DNA of 64,000 nucleotides from Bacteroides clarus YIT 12056. Its GTDB lineage: Bacteria > Bacteroidota > Bacteroidia > Bacteroidales > Bacteroidaceae. The translations under genes and the position numbers were made by a program. Positions 16,188 through 23,729 of the stretch are shown here, piece by piece. Position 1 is the stretch's first letter; each line of letters opens with the position of its first letter. A model generated the notes under the pieces. The model saw only the letters and a list, made by a program, of their open reading frames with translations. It ran no database searches and was not told where the DNA came from. The stretch covers positions 310,001 to 374,000 of the forward strand of contig NZ_FQWK01000002.1 of the NCBI RefSeq assembly GCF_900129655.1, read 5' to 3'.

Positions 16188-16469
16188 TTATTCTTCCCCG
16201 TCCATGCTCATGAAGAACTCCAGGGGAGACATGTTTTTCGGGGGGCTGCCGCTGCGGGCAGACATCTCCCGGGAAAGCTCGGCGGGTGTCTTTCTGCGTG
16301 AAGGCACGTGCCTGGAACAGTCCTGCCACATCAGCATGAGCGACGGGTAATTTACCCCATGCAGGATATACCTCACGCTCCAGCCCGTATCGCGGGCTAT
16401 CTGTCCGACCAGTCCGAACGGGCTATGGGGAGGCTCCATGTACCCCCTTAACTCCCGTTCTATCTTTTT
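16188..16469 (-). CDS. Tail assembly chaperone, extension made by a -1 frameshift
   Basis: This frame carries about 90 residues (KIERELRGYMEPPHSPFG... to FFMSMDGEE) with no plausible start of its own. It overlaps the end of the chaperone ORF in the -1 frame. The overlap holds a run of six A followed by G (CGAAAAAAG on the - strand; T-run at 16465-16470), six bases before the zero-frame stop. This matches the gpG/gpGT arrangement of lambda-like phages, where a small fraction of ribosomes slip and make the long chaperone. The site is an A-run rather than a perfect in-frame X-XXY-YYZ heptamer. Confidence 0.6.
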   Translation of the reverse strand, partial: KKIERELRGYMEPPHSPFGLVGQIARDTGWSVRYILHGVNYPSLMLMWQDCSRHVPSRRKTPAELSREMSARSGSPPKNMSPLEFFMSMDGEE

Positions 16470-16927
16470 TCGCGGCTCAGGACGGGCGACATCGGGTTGA
16501 TTGTCTCCGCCAATCTGATAATATTTTCTAAAGGGACGGTATTGAACATGCGCACGATTATCACCCAGGCTTCCTCGAGGGCTACCGGGTGCATCCGGTG
16601 ACGGAGCATCCATGCCACGGGACGGTTCAACAACCGGCCGAAGATACATCCCCGGACGATACCGTAAGCCACCATGCGGCTCACACTGACACCGTGACGG
16701 GTAATGAACTCCACTTTCTGCTCGAAGTCATACTCTTTCACCTCGTCATACCGGACTCCCAGTTTCAGGTACATCCTGCCGATATTCAGCAGGCTCGCGT
16801 AAGTAGGAATGCGCATCACCCAGCGGACATGCCTGCCGCCGGGAAGACGCAGCGGGAGCGAGATGCCCCCGTCCTGCATAATCCTCTCCGAAAGGCTTTC
16901 TATCTCAAGGCGGTCCATACGTGTCAC
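16460..16927 (-). CDS. Tail assembly chaperone (gpG-like)
   Basis: A 155-aa helical protein (MDRLEIESLSERIMQDGGISLPLRL...) placed between the tail tube and the tape measure, the standard position of the short tail chaperone. It overlaps the tube gene end by 4 bases. Ribosomes that slip at the A-run near its end would make a product of about 245 aa with the downstream frame. I chose the start at the ORF limit (MTRM); MDRLEIESL four codons later is equally possible. Confidence 0.6.
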   Translation of the reverse strand: MTRMDRLEIESLSERIMQDGGISLPLRLPGGRHVRWVMRIPTYASLLNIGRMYLKLGVRYDEVKEYDFEQKVEFITRHGVSVSRMVAYGIVRGCIFGRLLNRPVAWMLRHRMHPVALEEAWVIIVRMFNTVPLENIIRLAETINPMSPVLSREKR

Positions 16928-17421
16928 GCTTTAACGGCAGGCTGGCCGGTTTCGGGATCGATGCCGGGAGCGAAGATCTTCATCCGCTTGCCGTCCTCGT
17001 CTTTCATCACCTCGATGTTGAGCTGGATGGAGAGTACACCCTGGGAGTTCACCCCGCCACCGAAGTCATTGCCGGTGACTTTCGCATTGTACAGGCGGAT
17101 GGTATGGCCGCTGTCACAGACAATATCCATAACGCCCGTCTTTTCCCATTTCTCGGGCGGTTCCCAGTTACCCTGTTCATCCTTGGTTCCTCCGATGACC
17201 TTCACAAGGTTCTCGGCGGACATGTCGATCAGATTGCCGGTAAATGCCTTTTTCCCGGGATTGCTTGTAATTGTCCCGACCGGGCCGTCCTTTACCTGGG
17301 CGGCATAGATATCCACCTGGGTCGCGGCGGTACCCGCAGGGGTGACACCCTGTTCGTCGAACCAGCCGATTTCAAGACCGCAGAATTTTACCTGGGACAT
17401 CCCGAAAATTAATTTATCCAT
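16924..17421 (-). CDS. Major tail tube protein candidate
   Basis: A 165-aa beta-rich protein starting MDKLIFGMSQVKFCGLEIGW. It includes FTGNLIDMSAENLVKVIGG and ends with the Ig-like strand pattern LSIQLNIEVMKDEDGKRMKIF, as in siphovirus tube proteins. The frame is open to 17637, but the upstream part is the reverse shadow of the overlapping lysis gene, so I use the ATG at 17421. It lies just before the chaperone pair, as expected for the tube. There is no sheath gene next to it, which argues against a contractile tail. Confidence 0.7.
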   Translation of the reverse strand: MDKLIFGMSQVKFCGLEIGWFDEQGVTPAGTAATQVDIYAAQVKDGPVGTITSNPGKKAFTGNLIDMSAENLVKVIGGTKDEQGNWEPPEKWEKTGVMDIVCDSGHTIRLYNAKVTGNDFGGGVNSQGVLSIQLNIEVMKDEDGKRMKIFAPGIDPETGQPAVKA

Positions 17422-17434
17422 GTTTATTCTAAGT

Positions 17435-17974
17435 TTAAGGGTTAATAAATCGCCGTCTGAGTATTCCCAGCAGAAGGGCGGCGACGGCCGTACGCCCGAT
17501 CCATATCTGGAACCACTGGAAGCCGGTAGGCTCATGCACCGCTTCGGGCGGCGGTTTCTCTTTCTCCTTGAAGAGCTCATTACGGATGCGTATGTTCTCT
17601 TCGGTAAGGATGAGTACCTGACGGGCCAGGCTGTCACAGGTGGCGGTCACTTCAATGGAGTCTTCCGATATCCGATTTACATTGACCGTTGCCTGCCCGC
17701 TGCGCCGGCTAAAGCCTGTGCCCACCGGAATCAGGTCCAGCATATCCGTCGGAAATCTCGTTTTCGCCATGCTGGGCGGAACGGGCTGCTGCAGGAGAGC
17801 GAACCCGCTTCTGCCCGAGAGGCTGTCTTTTTGGCTGTGCTCGTTCCGCACCAATGGCTCCGGACTTCTGCAGCTCGCCACGGATAGGGCAGTCAGCATA
17901 ATGCCGGCAAGTAGAAGCCCTCTGAATGGTACGGTTAAGTTCCCGCACTGCCTTGTAGAGTTTAATGTTCTCAT
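17435..17974 (-). CDS. Lipoprotein with C-terminal membrane helix, possible outer spanin
   Basis: A 179-aa protein. It has a basic N-terminus, the hydrophobic segment GLLLAGIMLTALSVAS and a cysteine (lipobox SVASC at about residues 30-34), which predict a lipoprotein. A central coiled-coil-like part (DSLARQVLILTEENIRIRNELF) and a C-terminal hydrophobic helix (TAVAALLLGILRRRF) follow. It overlaps the preceding membrane/coiled-coil gene by 266 bases in another frame, the nested Rz/Rz1 arrangement. The C-terminal membrane helix is unusual for a classical Rz1. Confidence 0.55.
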   Translation of the reverse strand: MRTLNSTRQCGNLTVPFRGLLLAGIMLTALSVASCRSPEPLVRNEHSQKDSLSGRSGFALLQQPVPPSMAKTRFPTDMLDLIPVGTGFSRRSGQATVNVNRISEDSIEVTATCDSLARQVLILTEENIRIRNELFKEKEKPPPEAVHEPTGFQWFQIWIGRTAVAALLLGILRRRFINP

Positions 17975-18152
17975 TCTGCAAGTCTATTAATGTTCCTGAC
18001 AGGTTGTCGTACATTTCCTTATAGGCGTCGTTCCGCTCCTTGGCGGCGAGTACCTTGTTGTTCTCCCGGTGTCTCAGCCATGCCCAAAGGGAACCGGCAA
18101 TGCCGCTCGGCACAAGCCATTGGAGAATCTGCATTATCAGGTCTGAATTCAT
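17709..18152 (-). CDS. Membrane-anchored coiled-coil protein, possible inner spanin
   Basis: A 147-aa protein. One membrane helix lies near the N-terminus (IMQILQWLVPSGIAGSLWAWL), then a periplasmic coiled coil (NNKVLAAKERNDAYKEMYDNLSGTL, LQNENIKLYKAVRELN). This is the topology of an Rz-like inner spanin. The C-terminal 60 residues are low in structure and share DNA with the lipoprotein gene in another frame. It follows the lysozyme-like gene, forming a lysis cassette inside the head/tail operon. Confidence 0.55.
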   Translation of the reverse strand: MNSDLIMQILQWLVPSGIAGSLWAWLRHRENNKVLAAKERNDAYKEMYDNLSGTLIDLQNENIKLYKAVRELNRTIQRASTCRHYADCPIRGELQKSGAIGAERAQPKRQPLGQKRVRSPAAARSAQHGENEISDGYAGPDSGGHRL

Positions 18153-18181
18153 GGCTGAAAATCATTACGGGTTATTAATTG

Positions 18182-18583
18182 TCAGAGCAGTTCCCATCCC
18201 GCTGCCACGTCCGCCATTACTGCCGGCACTCCGTTTTCCACCTGTGAGATGGCGGCGGCAAAAGCGCACATGGTCGCTCTGTCATCCACATCGGGCACGT
18301 AAGTATTCGGTACCTGCATCTCCCGGCACACCCGGCTGATATAGCCAGAAGTGTTGTTTTCCACAGGTGGCGCCCAACGGTTGATAAAATCCGCTATCGT
18401 ACGGCAGCCGTTGACGCGGCGGTAGTTCTGCAGCAGTTTAATCAGGGCACGATAGCCATAGGCCATCGTACGGAACTGACAGAAAGACCTGTCCTGAGAG
18501 GGCCGGATTTCCCCCTGCCACAGCGTACGTGACAGGCGGATGTTACCCGGATTGTTGTTGCGTAGTCCCCGTGCAGCCATCAT
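18182..18583 (-). CDS. Endolysin-like (lysozyme/transglycosylase family) protein
   Basis: A 133-aa protein beginning MMAARGLRNNNPGNIRLS. RGxRNNNPGNIR is the hallmark of phage lysozyme-like proteins often called structural protein P5. GEIRPSQDRSFCQFRTMAYGYRAL and the helix-rich C-terminus with NTSGYISRVCREM also fit this family. It probably cleaves peptidoglycan, for lysis or entry. Its start overlaps the previous gene by 4 bases (ATGA). Confidence 0.75.
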   Translation of the reverse strand: MMAARGLRNNNPGNIRLSRTLWQGEIRPSQDRSFCQFRTMAYGYRALIKLLQNYRRVNGCRTIADFINRWAPPVENNTSGYISRVCREMQVPNTYVPDVDDRATMCAFAAAISQVENGVPAVMADVAAGWELL

Positions 18584-18933
18584 TCTTCGATTGTTGAGGT
18601 TCCGATACTGATGTAGGCATTTCCGTCATACATCAACGTAGTCACTTTGCTTGCCGCACAGGCAACCTTGCCGATGGTCTGGGCGTTGGCACTGGCGTTT
18701 CTGATGACGAGCAGCGAACCTGCCTGCACCCGGGTATCCAGTTCAAAAGTGGTTGCGGCGGTTTCGGCTGCAATATCCACTATTTGCGGATTGCAGTCAT
18801 GTACCAGCGACTTACCTTCAGCTTTACGGGTTACAGCGACCGGAAACGGTATCTGTACGCAACGGTCCCCTTCTTCTGTATAGGGGGCGAAGAAGTCAAA
18901 ACTTCTCCGCGATTTCATGTTAATATAGCTCAT
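18580..18933 (-). CDS. Head accessory (decoration/fibre) protein candidate
   Basis: A 117-aa beta-rich protein (MSYINMKSRRSFDFFAPYTEEGDRC...) directly after the capsid gene. The spacing of FELDTRVQAGSLLVIRNASANAQTI suggests a small jelly-roll or Ig-like fold. Position next to the capsid is typical of a decoration protein. No recognisable catalytic motif is seen. The function is inferred from position. Confidence 0.45.
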   Translation of the reverse strand: MSYINMKSRRSFDFFAPYTEEGDRCVQIPFPVAVTRKAEGKSLVHDCNPQIVDIAAETAATTFELDTRVQAGSLLVIRNASANAQTIGKVACAASKVTTLMYDGNAYISIGTSTIEE

Positions 18934-18952
18934 TGTTCTTTAATTTTTAGGG

Positions 18953-19984
18953 TTAGGATTTCTTGGTGGTAAACATGGCACCCAGATACTTGCCTGTTAT
19001 TGGCAATGCGATGCCGCGCATATTGAAGCCCAGGACATCACCACGGTATTCCGGATCATTCAGGCGGTAGTACATGTCCTCCATGCTCTTGGCACGACAA
19101 ACTGCATCACGGTACCATACAGTAGAGGCAATGGCGTCCGTATCGCGGACAGGAGCATCCCATTCCACTTTCTTACCTGTAGTGCCGTTGTATTTGGGCA
19201 CCATGGAAGTGACGTGAATTTTGAAGCCGAACATGGAACCGGTGGAGAAAAACGTCTTGAACATCTCCAGGTCCTGAAGCTGAAGGTCGGTAGCGTGATA
19301 GGGATGCAACGCCAGGATACGTCCTTCCTTGGGTACCAGCATCATGTCGAGCTGCGTGGAGAGTGCCAGGATCTTCTCGTAGGTCATGGCCACGTAGCCG
19401 GTGCCCTGCTTGCTGGCATTGCCGTCGTTGATTTTCAAGACCGGAGTAGTCTCGCTATCCTGAGTGGGTGCCCAATTGTAGATGGCCAGCTCGGAAAACT
19501 GCATCTGCAGTGACTTCTGGTGTCCGGCGGCTACGCTTCTACGTTTTTCGGCGGATTCTTCGATTTCAATGGCGTTGATATGTACGGTGTTTTCCGTATC
19601 GAAACGCTTCATCGGAATTTTGTAAGGCTTGTCACCACGAGCGACTACAGGTATCGGATATACCTCATTGTCAATAAATACCCTGGGGTCGATACCCGCT
19701 TCCTGCAGGTTCAGGTACTCGTTATCGGTCCACATGCTGAAATCACGCGAGTCGGAAACGAACGAGGTTTCCGGATAGAACTTCTCGATAATCTCGGGAA
19801 TCCAGATTTCCTTGTTAAGGCCCTCCGCCAGGCAGCCGGTAAGTTGCAACGGAACCAGCGAAAGCCCCATCTGGATGCCGAACATCAGGTTGTGGTCGAT
19901 GCCGATACTCTGGGCAAACAGGCCTGAGGTGGCGAAATTGAACAGCAACGCTGTGAGCAGTGAAAAGATGAATTTTGTCTTCAT
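18953..19984 (-). CDS. Major capsid protein candidate with a signal-like N-terminus
   Basis: A 343-aa protein downstream of the protease/scaffold gene, the normal place of the major capsid protein in Mu-like phages. The body (FYPETSFVSDSRDFSMWTDNEYLNLQEAG ... YPIPVVARGDKPYKIPMKRFDTENTVHINAIEIEE) resembles capsid proteins of Bacteroides Mu-like phages. The N-terminus, MKTKFIFSLLTALLFNFATSGLFAQS, looks exactly like a Sec signal peptide, which is odd for a cytoplasmic capsid. It might be cleaved by the prohead protease, or the true start may be further in (M34 or M39). Confidence 0.7.
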   Translation of the reverse strand: MKTKFIFSLLTALLFNFATSGLFAQSIGIDHNLMFGIQMGLSLVPLQLTGCLAEGLNKEIWIPEIIEKFYPETSFVSDSRDFSMWTDNEYLNLQEAGIDPRVFIDNEVYPIPVVARGDKPYKIPMKRFDTENTVHINAIEIEESAEKRRSVAAGHQKSLQMQFSELAIYNWAPTQDSETTPVLKINDGNASKQGTGYVAMTYEKILALSTQLDMMLVPKEGRILALHPYHATDLQLQDLEMFKTFFSTGSMFGFKIHVTSMVPKYNGTTGKKVEWDAPVRDTDAIASTVWYRDAVCRAKSMEDMYYRLNDPEYRGDVLGFNMRGIALPITGKYLGAMFTTKKS

Positions 19985-20014
19985 TGTCTTTTTATCTTTA
20001 TGTTTATAAAATGA

Positions 20015-20509
20015 TTATTCCGGGTACTTACCGTAGGCTTCATGGAACTTCTCCCGGTAGAGGTCCCTGTCCTTTTTAAGTTCCTTGAGCATATCCTTCT
20101 CCAGGATTTCCTTGAAAGTCATGTCTGCCAGCTGTACGTTTCCTCCGGCCTTTCCTTCGGTCTGTACCTGGGACCTGACGGACTGACGTACGGAAATGGA
20201 ACTGAGACGTACTTCGGCCTTTGCAAAATCAACGGCAAAGTCCTCCAGCCAGCTGTCACGTCCTTTGGCGTCAATGCGCCCGTCTTTCACTGCCGCGTCC
20301 ACCAGTGCGACGGCTTTCTGTTTTTCGGCTTCCTTCTCCTTCGTCTCAAAGGCCGTTACACGTTCCTGCAATGTCTGTTTTTCGCTCTTGAGCGTGGCGT
20401 TCTCGGCCTGCAGGTTGTCACGCAGGGTAATCAGGTCCTGTACGGCTTCCCGGATAGCCTGGTCGGATGCGGAATCCGACAATTTCAACATCTGTGTCAA
20501 ATAACTCAT
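20015..20509 (-). CDS. Nested scaffold gene (Mu gpZ-like) from an internal start
   Basis: The ATG at 20509 (MSYLTQMLKLSDSASDQ) is preceded by AAAAGAGAGAACAAT, a purine-rich sequence that could serve for initiation, and begins exactly where the protease domain ends and the coiled-coil scaffold begins. In Mu and relatives the scaffold is made from such an internal start within the protease gene. Production in this phage is inferred. Confidence 0.45.
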   Translation of the reverse strand: MSYLTQMLKLSDSASDQAIREAVQDLITLRDNLQAENATLKSEKQTLQERVTAFETKEKEAEKQKAVALVDAAVKDGRIDAKGRDSWLEDFAVDFAKAEVRLSSISVRQSVRSQVQTEGKAGGNVQLADMTFKEILEKDMLKELKKDRDLYREKFHEAYGKYPE

Positions 20510-21034
20510 ATTGTTCTCTCTTTTATGGTTAATACTGAATTCCTTATCCATCAGCCTGACAAGCGCCTGCCTGTCAGACAAGTCTATACGTTTGTTTGTC
20601 GCGCGGTCATACATGGCAAGGGCATTGTGGTTAGAACCTATGGGGCAGACAGACATCTCCCGCATGGTCCACCTTGTGGCGGTGGGACCCGTCTGTCCCG
20701 GAAGTTTCAATGCGGGATCATCGCTGACCTCTTCAGGCGGCCAGGCGCCGATACTGGCCATGCGCAGGAAACCGCGCTCCACCTTACCGGCTATCGTACG
20801 TCCTTTTTCGTCTTCCTCGTCGAATACAACGTCCACGAGAATACTGCCGTCCTCCACACGCACGTTCTCGCCGCGCCCTATCGGGGTTTCCCAGTCATTA
20901 TGGTTATAGAGTACTACGGGATTCTTTTTGAATTCTTCCAGGTTGGCCCCCGAAGTCAGCATGCGGAAACCGTAAGTGTTTACGGATTCGTCATGTACGC
21001 AGAATGTATATGCCTTGCCCATTGCTTTTCTCAT
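20015..21034 (-). CDS. Prohead protease/scaffold fusion (Mu gpI-like)
   Basis: A 339-aa protein. The N-terminal about 150 residues are a prohead protease-like domain (NPVVLYNHNDWETPIGRGENVRVEDG, GFLRMASIGAWPPEE, MREMSVCPIGSNHNA). The rest is a coiled coil (LRDNLQAENATLKSEKQTLQERVTAFETKEKEAEK) typical of a scaffold. I chose MRKAMGKAYTFC at 21034; upstream codons lie in promoter DNA. As in Mu I/Z, the scaffold can also be made alone from an internal start at 20509. First gene of the leftward late operon. Confidence 0.75.
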   Translation of the reverse strand: MRKAMGKAYTFCVHDESVNTYGFRMLTSGANLEEFKKNPVVLYNHNDWETPIGRGENVRVEDGSILVDVVFDEEDEKGRTIAGKVERGFLRMASIGAWPPEEVSDDPALKLPGQTGPTATRWTMREMSVCPIGSNHNALAMYDRATNKRIDLSDRQALVRLMDKEFSINHKRENNMSYLTQMLKLSDSASDQAIREAVQDLITLRDNLQAENATLKSEKQTLQERVTAFETKEKEAEKQKAVALVDAAVKDGRIDAKGRDSWLEDFAVDFAKAEVRLSSISVRQSVRSQVQTEGKAGGNVQLADMTFKEILEKDMLKELKKDRDLYREKFHEAYGKYPE

Positions 21035-21082
21035 TTTGTTTGCTGCAAAATTCAGGGATAAAAAGAAGGTGTGCAAATCCCC

Positions 21083-21140
21083 TTGTAACAGTTTCCCTCC
21101 GGCTGGAAACTGTTACAAGCCAGGTGGAAACCATTACAGG
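21083..21140. promoter_or_regulatory. Repeated palindrome between the two late operons
   Basis: CTTGTAACAGTTTCC (21083-21097) is a perfect inverted repeat with GGAAACTGTTACAAG (21106-21120), and a third, diverged half-site GGAAACCATTACAGG lies at 21126-21140, exactly 20 bases (two helical turns) from the second. It lies between the divergent starts at 21034 and 21202. This looks like a binding site for a dimeric late activator of the Mor/C kind, though the palindrome could also act as a bidirectional hairpin. Confidence 0.55.
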
Positions 21141-21168
21141 CGGATTATTTTAATCGGTATGCGCTGCC

Positions 21169-21176
21169 TAACTTTG
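21169..21176 (+). promoter_or_regulatory. Predicted -7 box of the rightward late promoter
   Basis: TAACTTTG fits TAnnTTTG and lies 26 bases before the gp27-like start. No good -33 TTTG is found 20 bases upstream, as expected for a promoter that needs an activator bound at the palindrome array about 30-85 bases upstream. Confidence 0.4.
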
Positions 21177-21201
21177 TACTGTAATAATCAAGAGAATAAA
21201 T

Positions 21202-21645
21202 ATGTCCAAGACACTAACAAACCAACAGAAAAAGGACTGGGCGAAGATGCTCTACATGCAGGGGGAACTGCAAAGCAGGCAGATAGCCGAAAAGGTGGGT
21301 GTCAGTCCTGTCACCATGAGCAAGTGGAGCAAGGAGGGTAACTGGGAAATGCTGCGGGCGGCCGTCACCACCACGCGGGAGGAACAGATACGCAATCTCT
21401 ACATGCAGATAGCGGAAATGAACAAGGCCATAGCCGAGCGCGGCGACAAGTATGCCACTTCCGCCGAGGCCGATACTATCAACAAACTCTCCGCCGCCAT
21501 CGCCAAAATGGAAGGAGACTACGGAATCGCCGATATCATCAGCGTGAGCAAACAGATCCTTTTCTGGCTGCGCAAGCGTGATCCGCAGAAGGCAATCGAA
21601 CTGAGTTATTATTTTGACGAATTTGTAAAGGAGAAATTAAGGTAA
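21202..21645 (+). CDS. Small terminase / Mu gp27-like HTH protein (DUF1804 type)
   Basis: A 147-aa protein. The N-terminal HTH (MQGELQSRQIAEKVGVSPVTMSKWSKEGNWEML) is followed by a coiled coil with ADTINKLSAAIAKMEGDYG, as in the DUF1804 family beside large terminases of Mu-like phages. It would recognise phage DNA and start packaging. First gene of the rightward late operon; the large subunit follows after 4 bases. Confidence 0.8.
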   Translation: MSKTLTNQQKKDWAKMLYMQGELQSRQIAEKVGVSPVTMSKWSKEGNWEMLRAAVTTTREEQIRNLYMQIAEMNKAIAERGDKYATSAEADTINKLSAAIAKMEGDYGIADIISVSKQILFWLRKRDPQKAIELSYYFDEFVKEKLR

Positions 21646-21649
21646 GGCC

Positions 21650-23269
21650 ATGGCAAAAAAGAGACTGACAGGAAACAACAGGGCACTCTCCGACGACTGG
21701 GAAGAAACCCTGAGGCAGATACGTACACAGACCGCCGTTGACTTCACCATGACCGGAGAAGAAAAGGCAAGGAAATTGCGCGAGCTGGAAGCGGACCCTC
21801 TCGCATGGGCGAAGTTCATGTTCTACAAATATGCCAAATATGAGTTTGCAGGATTCCAGAAGAAAGCCATCAGGCGCATCATCGGGCATTCCGACGGGAA
21901 CTGGTACGAAGTGCTGAGCTGGGCGCGTGAGCTGGCAAAGTCCACCATCGTGATGTTCATCGTGCTGTACCTGGTCATCGTGAAGAAAAACAAGCGGTGC
22001 GTCATCATGACCTCGGCAACCAATGACGGCGCAAGGAAGCTGCTGAACCAGTACCGGGCGCAGTTCGAGGCGAACGAGCGGCTGAAATATTTTTACGGCA
22101 ACCTCATCGGTGACAAATGGACGGAGGACTATTTCACCCTCAGCACCCGCGTGTCGTTCATGGCAATGGGCTGGGGACAGTCACCGCGCGGAGTCAAGAT
22201 GGACGAGGTACGCCCGGACGTATTGCTCATGGATGACTACGATACCGACGAGGAATGCCGCAATCCGGAGATAGTGAACAACAAATGGAACTGGTTCGAG
22301 CAGGCGCTGTTCTTCACCCGCTCCATCAGCGAGGCGCTGCTTACCATCTGGACGGGGAACGTCATTGCGAAGGACTGTTGTGTCTCACGTGCCGGTAACA
22401 AGGCAAGGGAACTGGCCGCAAGGGAGAAACCTATCGGAAACTGGGACATCATCAATATACGCATGGTGGATATAGGCAATCCCGATCCGCAGGCGGATTA
22501 CCAGTTCGGAACGTCCGTATGGCCGGAAAAGAACACTGAGGAAACGATAGACGAGGTGCTGGCACAGGTGAGCCTCGCCAGCGGGCAGAAGGAGTGTTTC
22601 AATAATCCGGTGGTGGAGGGTTCCTACTTCAAGGAGATACGCTGGGGAGAATGCCCGCCCATAGGCAAGCTCAAATATATTGTCAGTTACGGGGACCCGG
22701 CACCGAGCAACACCACCGGCAAGAAGGCGAAGAAGAACTCCTTCAAAGCGAATTTCCTCATGGGGCTATACGAGGGAACGCTGTACATATATACGGGATA
22801 TCTGCGGCATGTCACCAACGACGAGTTCGTGAACTGGTATTACTATCAACGGGACTACGTAAGGGAAAGGACTCAGCAGAGGAACTACATAGAGAATAAC
22901 AAACTGCAGGATCCGTTCTACCAGCAGGTATTCGTTCCTCTTTTCCTTGCAAAAGGGAGGGAAAAAGGACATTACATCAATATCTCGCCCGACGGGCGTG
23001 ACAAACCCGACAAATTCGTACGTATAGAAGGGAACCTGGAACCGTTGAACAGGGCGGGAAGGCTCGTTTTCAACATACGGGAGAAGGACAACCCGGACAT
23101 GCAGCGGCTGGAGGAACAGTTCAGGCTGTTCGATGACGGGCTGCCGGCACCGGCAGACGGACCGGATGCCATCGAAGGGGGATATTACATGTGCCAGCAA
23201 CTGAACGCCCACATGGAGGCCGGAAGCTACTGGATAGGGAGACGCCCCCATAACAAAAAAAGAATGTGA
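21650..23269 (+). CDS. Large terminase subunit (Mu gp28-like)
   Basis: A 539-aa packaging motor. The ATPase domain has a degenerate Walker A (ARELAKSTI, about residue 91) and Walker B VLLMDDYDTDEE (about 190-200). The nuclease domain contains VSYGDPAPS (about 345) and a late acidic motif PADGPDAIEGG (about 505-515). The length fits Mu-like enzymes. Headful packaging with host DNA at the ends is expected for such transposing phages, but this cannot be read from the sequence. Confidence 0.9.
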   Translation: MAKKRLTGNNRALSDDWEETLRQIRTQTAVDFTMTGEEKARKLRELEADPLAWAKFMFYKYAKYEFAGFQKKAIRRIIGHSDGNWYEVLSWARELAKSTIVMFIVLYLVIVKKNKRCVIMTSATNDGARKLLNQYRAQFEANERLKYFYGNLIGDKWTEDYFTLSTRVSFMAMGWGQSPRGVKMDEVRPDVLLMDDYDTDEECRNPEIVNNKWNWFEQALFFTRSISEALLTIWTGNVIAKDCCVSRAGNKARELAAREKPIGNWDIINIRMVDIGNPDPQADYQFGTSVWPEKNTEETIDEVLAQVSLASGQKECFNNPVVEGSYFKEIRWGECPPIGKLKYIVSYGDPAPSNTTGKKAKKNSFKANFLMGLYEGTLYIYTGYLRHVTNDEFVNWYYYQRDYVRERTQQRNYIENNKLQDPFYQQVFVPLFLAKGREKGHYINISPDGRDKPDKFVRIEGNLEPLNRAGRLVFNIREKDNPDMQRLEEQFRLFDDGLPAPADGPDAIEGGYYMCQQLNAHMEAGSYWIGRRPHNKKRM

Positions 23270-23292
23270 CAAACCATTAAACATGAAAATAT

Positions 23293-23718
23293 ATGGCTTA
23301 TTTGGAAATCGAGGAAATGACAACCCACATCTATGAGGAGGATATGGATGTCATCAGTCATGGCGATGACGCGGCGATGATGTCGGCCATAGACGCCGCC
23401 ATAGAGGAGGTGCAGGGATATCTCACCAAGTACGACACGGGAAAGATATTCGCCGCCAGGGGAAAAGAACGCAATCCCATATTGTTGCTTTTTGTAAAGG
23501 ACATAGCCGCCTGGCACTTCTGCAATATCTGCAACGCCGGAGTGGATATCGAAATGCGCGAAAAACGTTACGACCGTGCCATTGAATGGCTCAGGAACAA
23601 TCAGAACAGGCAGAACCCGAACCTGCCGGCAGCGCCGGAGCGGCCGGGACAGCAAGAGTGCAGGCACTGCGGGGAAATAGCGTTCGGAAGCAATAGAAAA
23701 CGTGACAACCATTTTTAA
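23293..23718 (+). CDS. Mu gp36-like protein (DUF1320 type)
   Basis: A 141-aa helical protein (MAYLEIEEMTTHIYEEDMDVISHGDD...). MSAIDAAIEEVQGYLTKYD and AWHFCNICNAGVDIEMREKRYDRAIEWLRN match the DUF1320/gp36 pattern. Members of this family are head-tail connector components. The C-terminal tail with CRHCG is short and unstructured. Part of the rightward late operon. Confidence 0.75.
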   Translation: MAYLEIEEMTTHIYEEDMDVISHGDDAAMMSAIDAAIEEVQGYLTKYDTGKIFAARGKERNPILLLFVKDIAAWHFCNICNAGVDIEMREKRYDRAIEWLRNNQNRQNPNLPAAPERPGQQECRHCGEIAFGSNRKRDNHF

Positions 23719-23729
23719 ACGGAAACCTT

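Noticed and set aside
16924..17637. Longer form of the tail tube gene starting at 17637
   Set aside because: The added residues overlap the lysis lipoprotein gene and are basic and low-complexity; the ATG at 17421 gives the expected tube length.
20042..21061. A 339-aa frame opposite the protease/scaffold gene
   Set aside because: Shadow of a coiled-coil gene; Cys/Leu/His-rich composition without domains.
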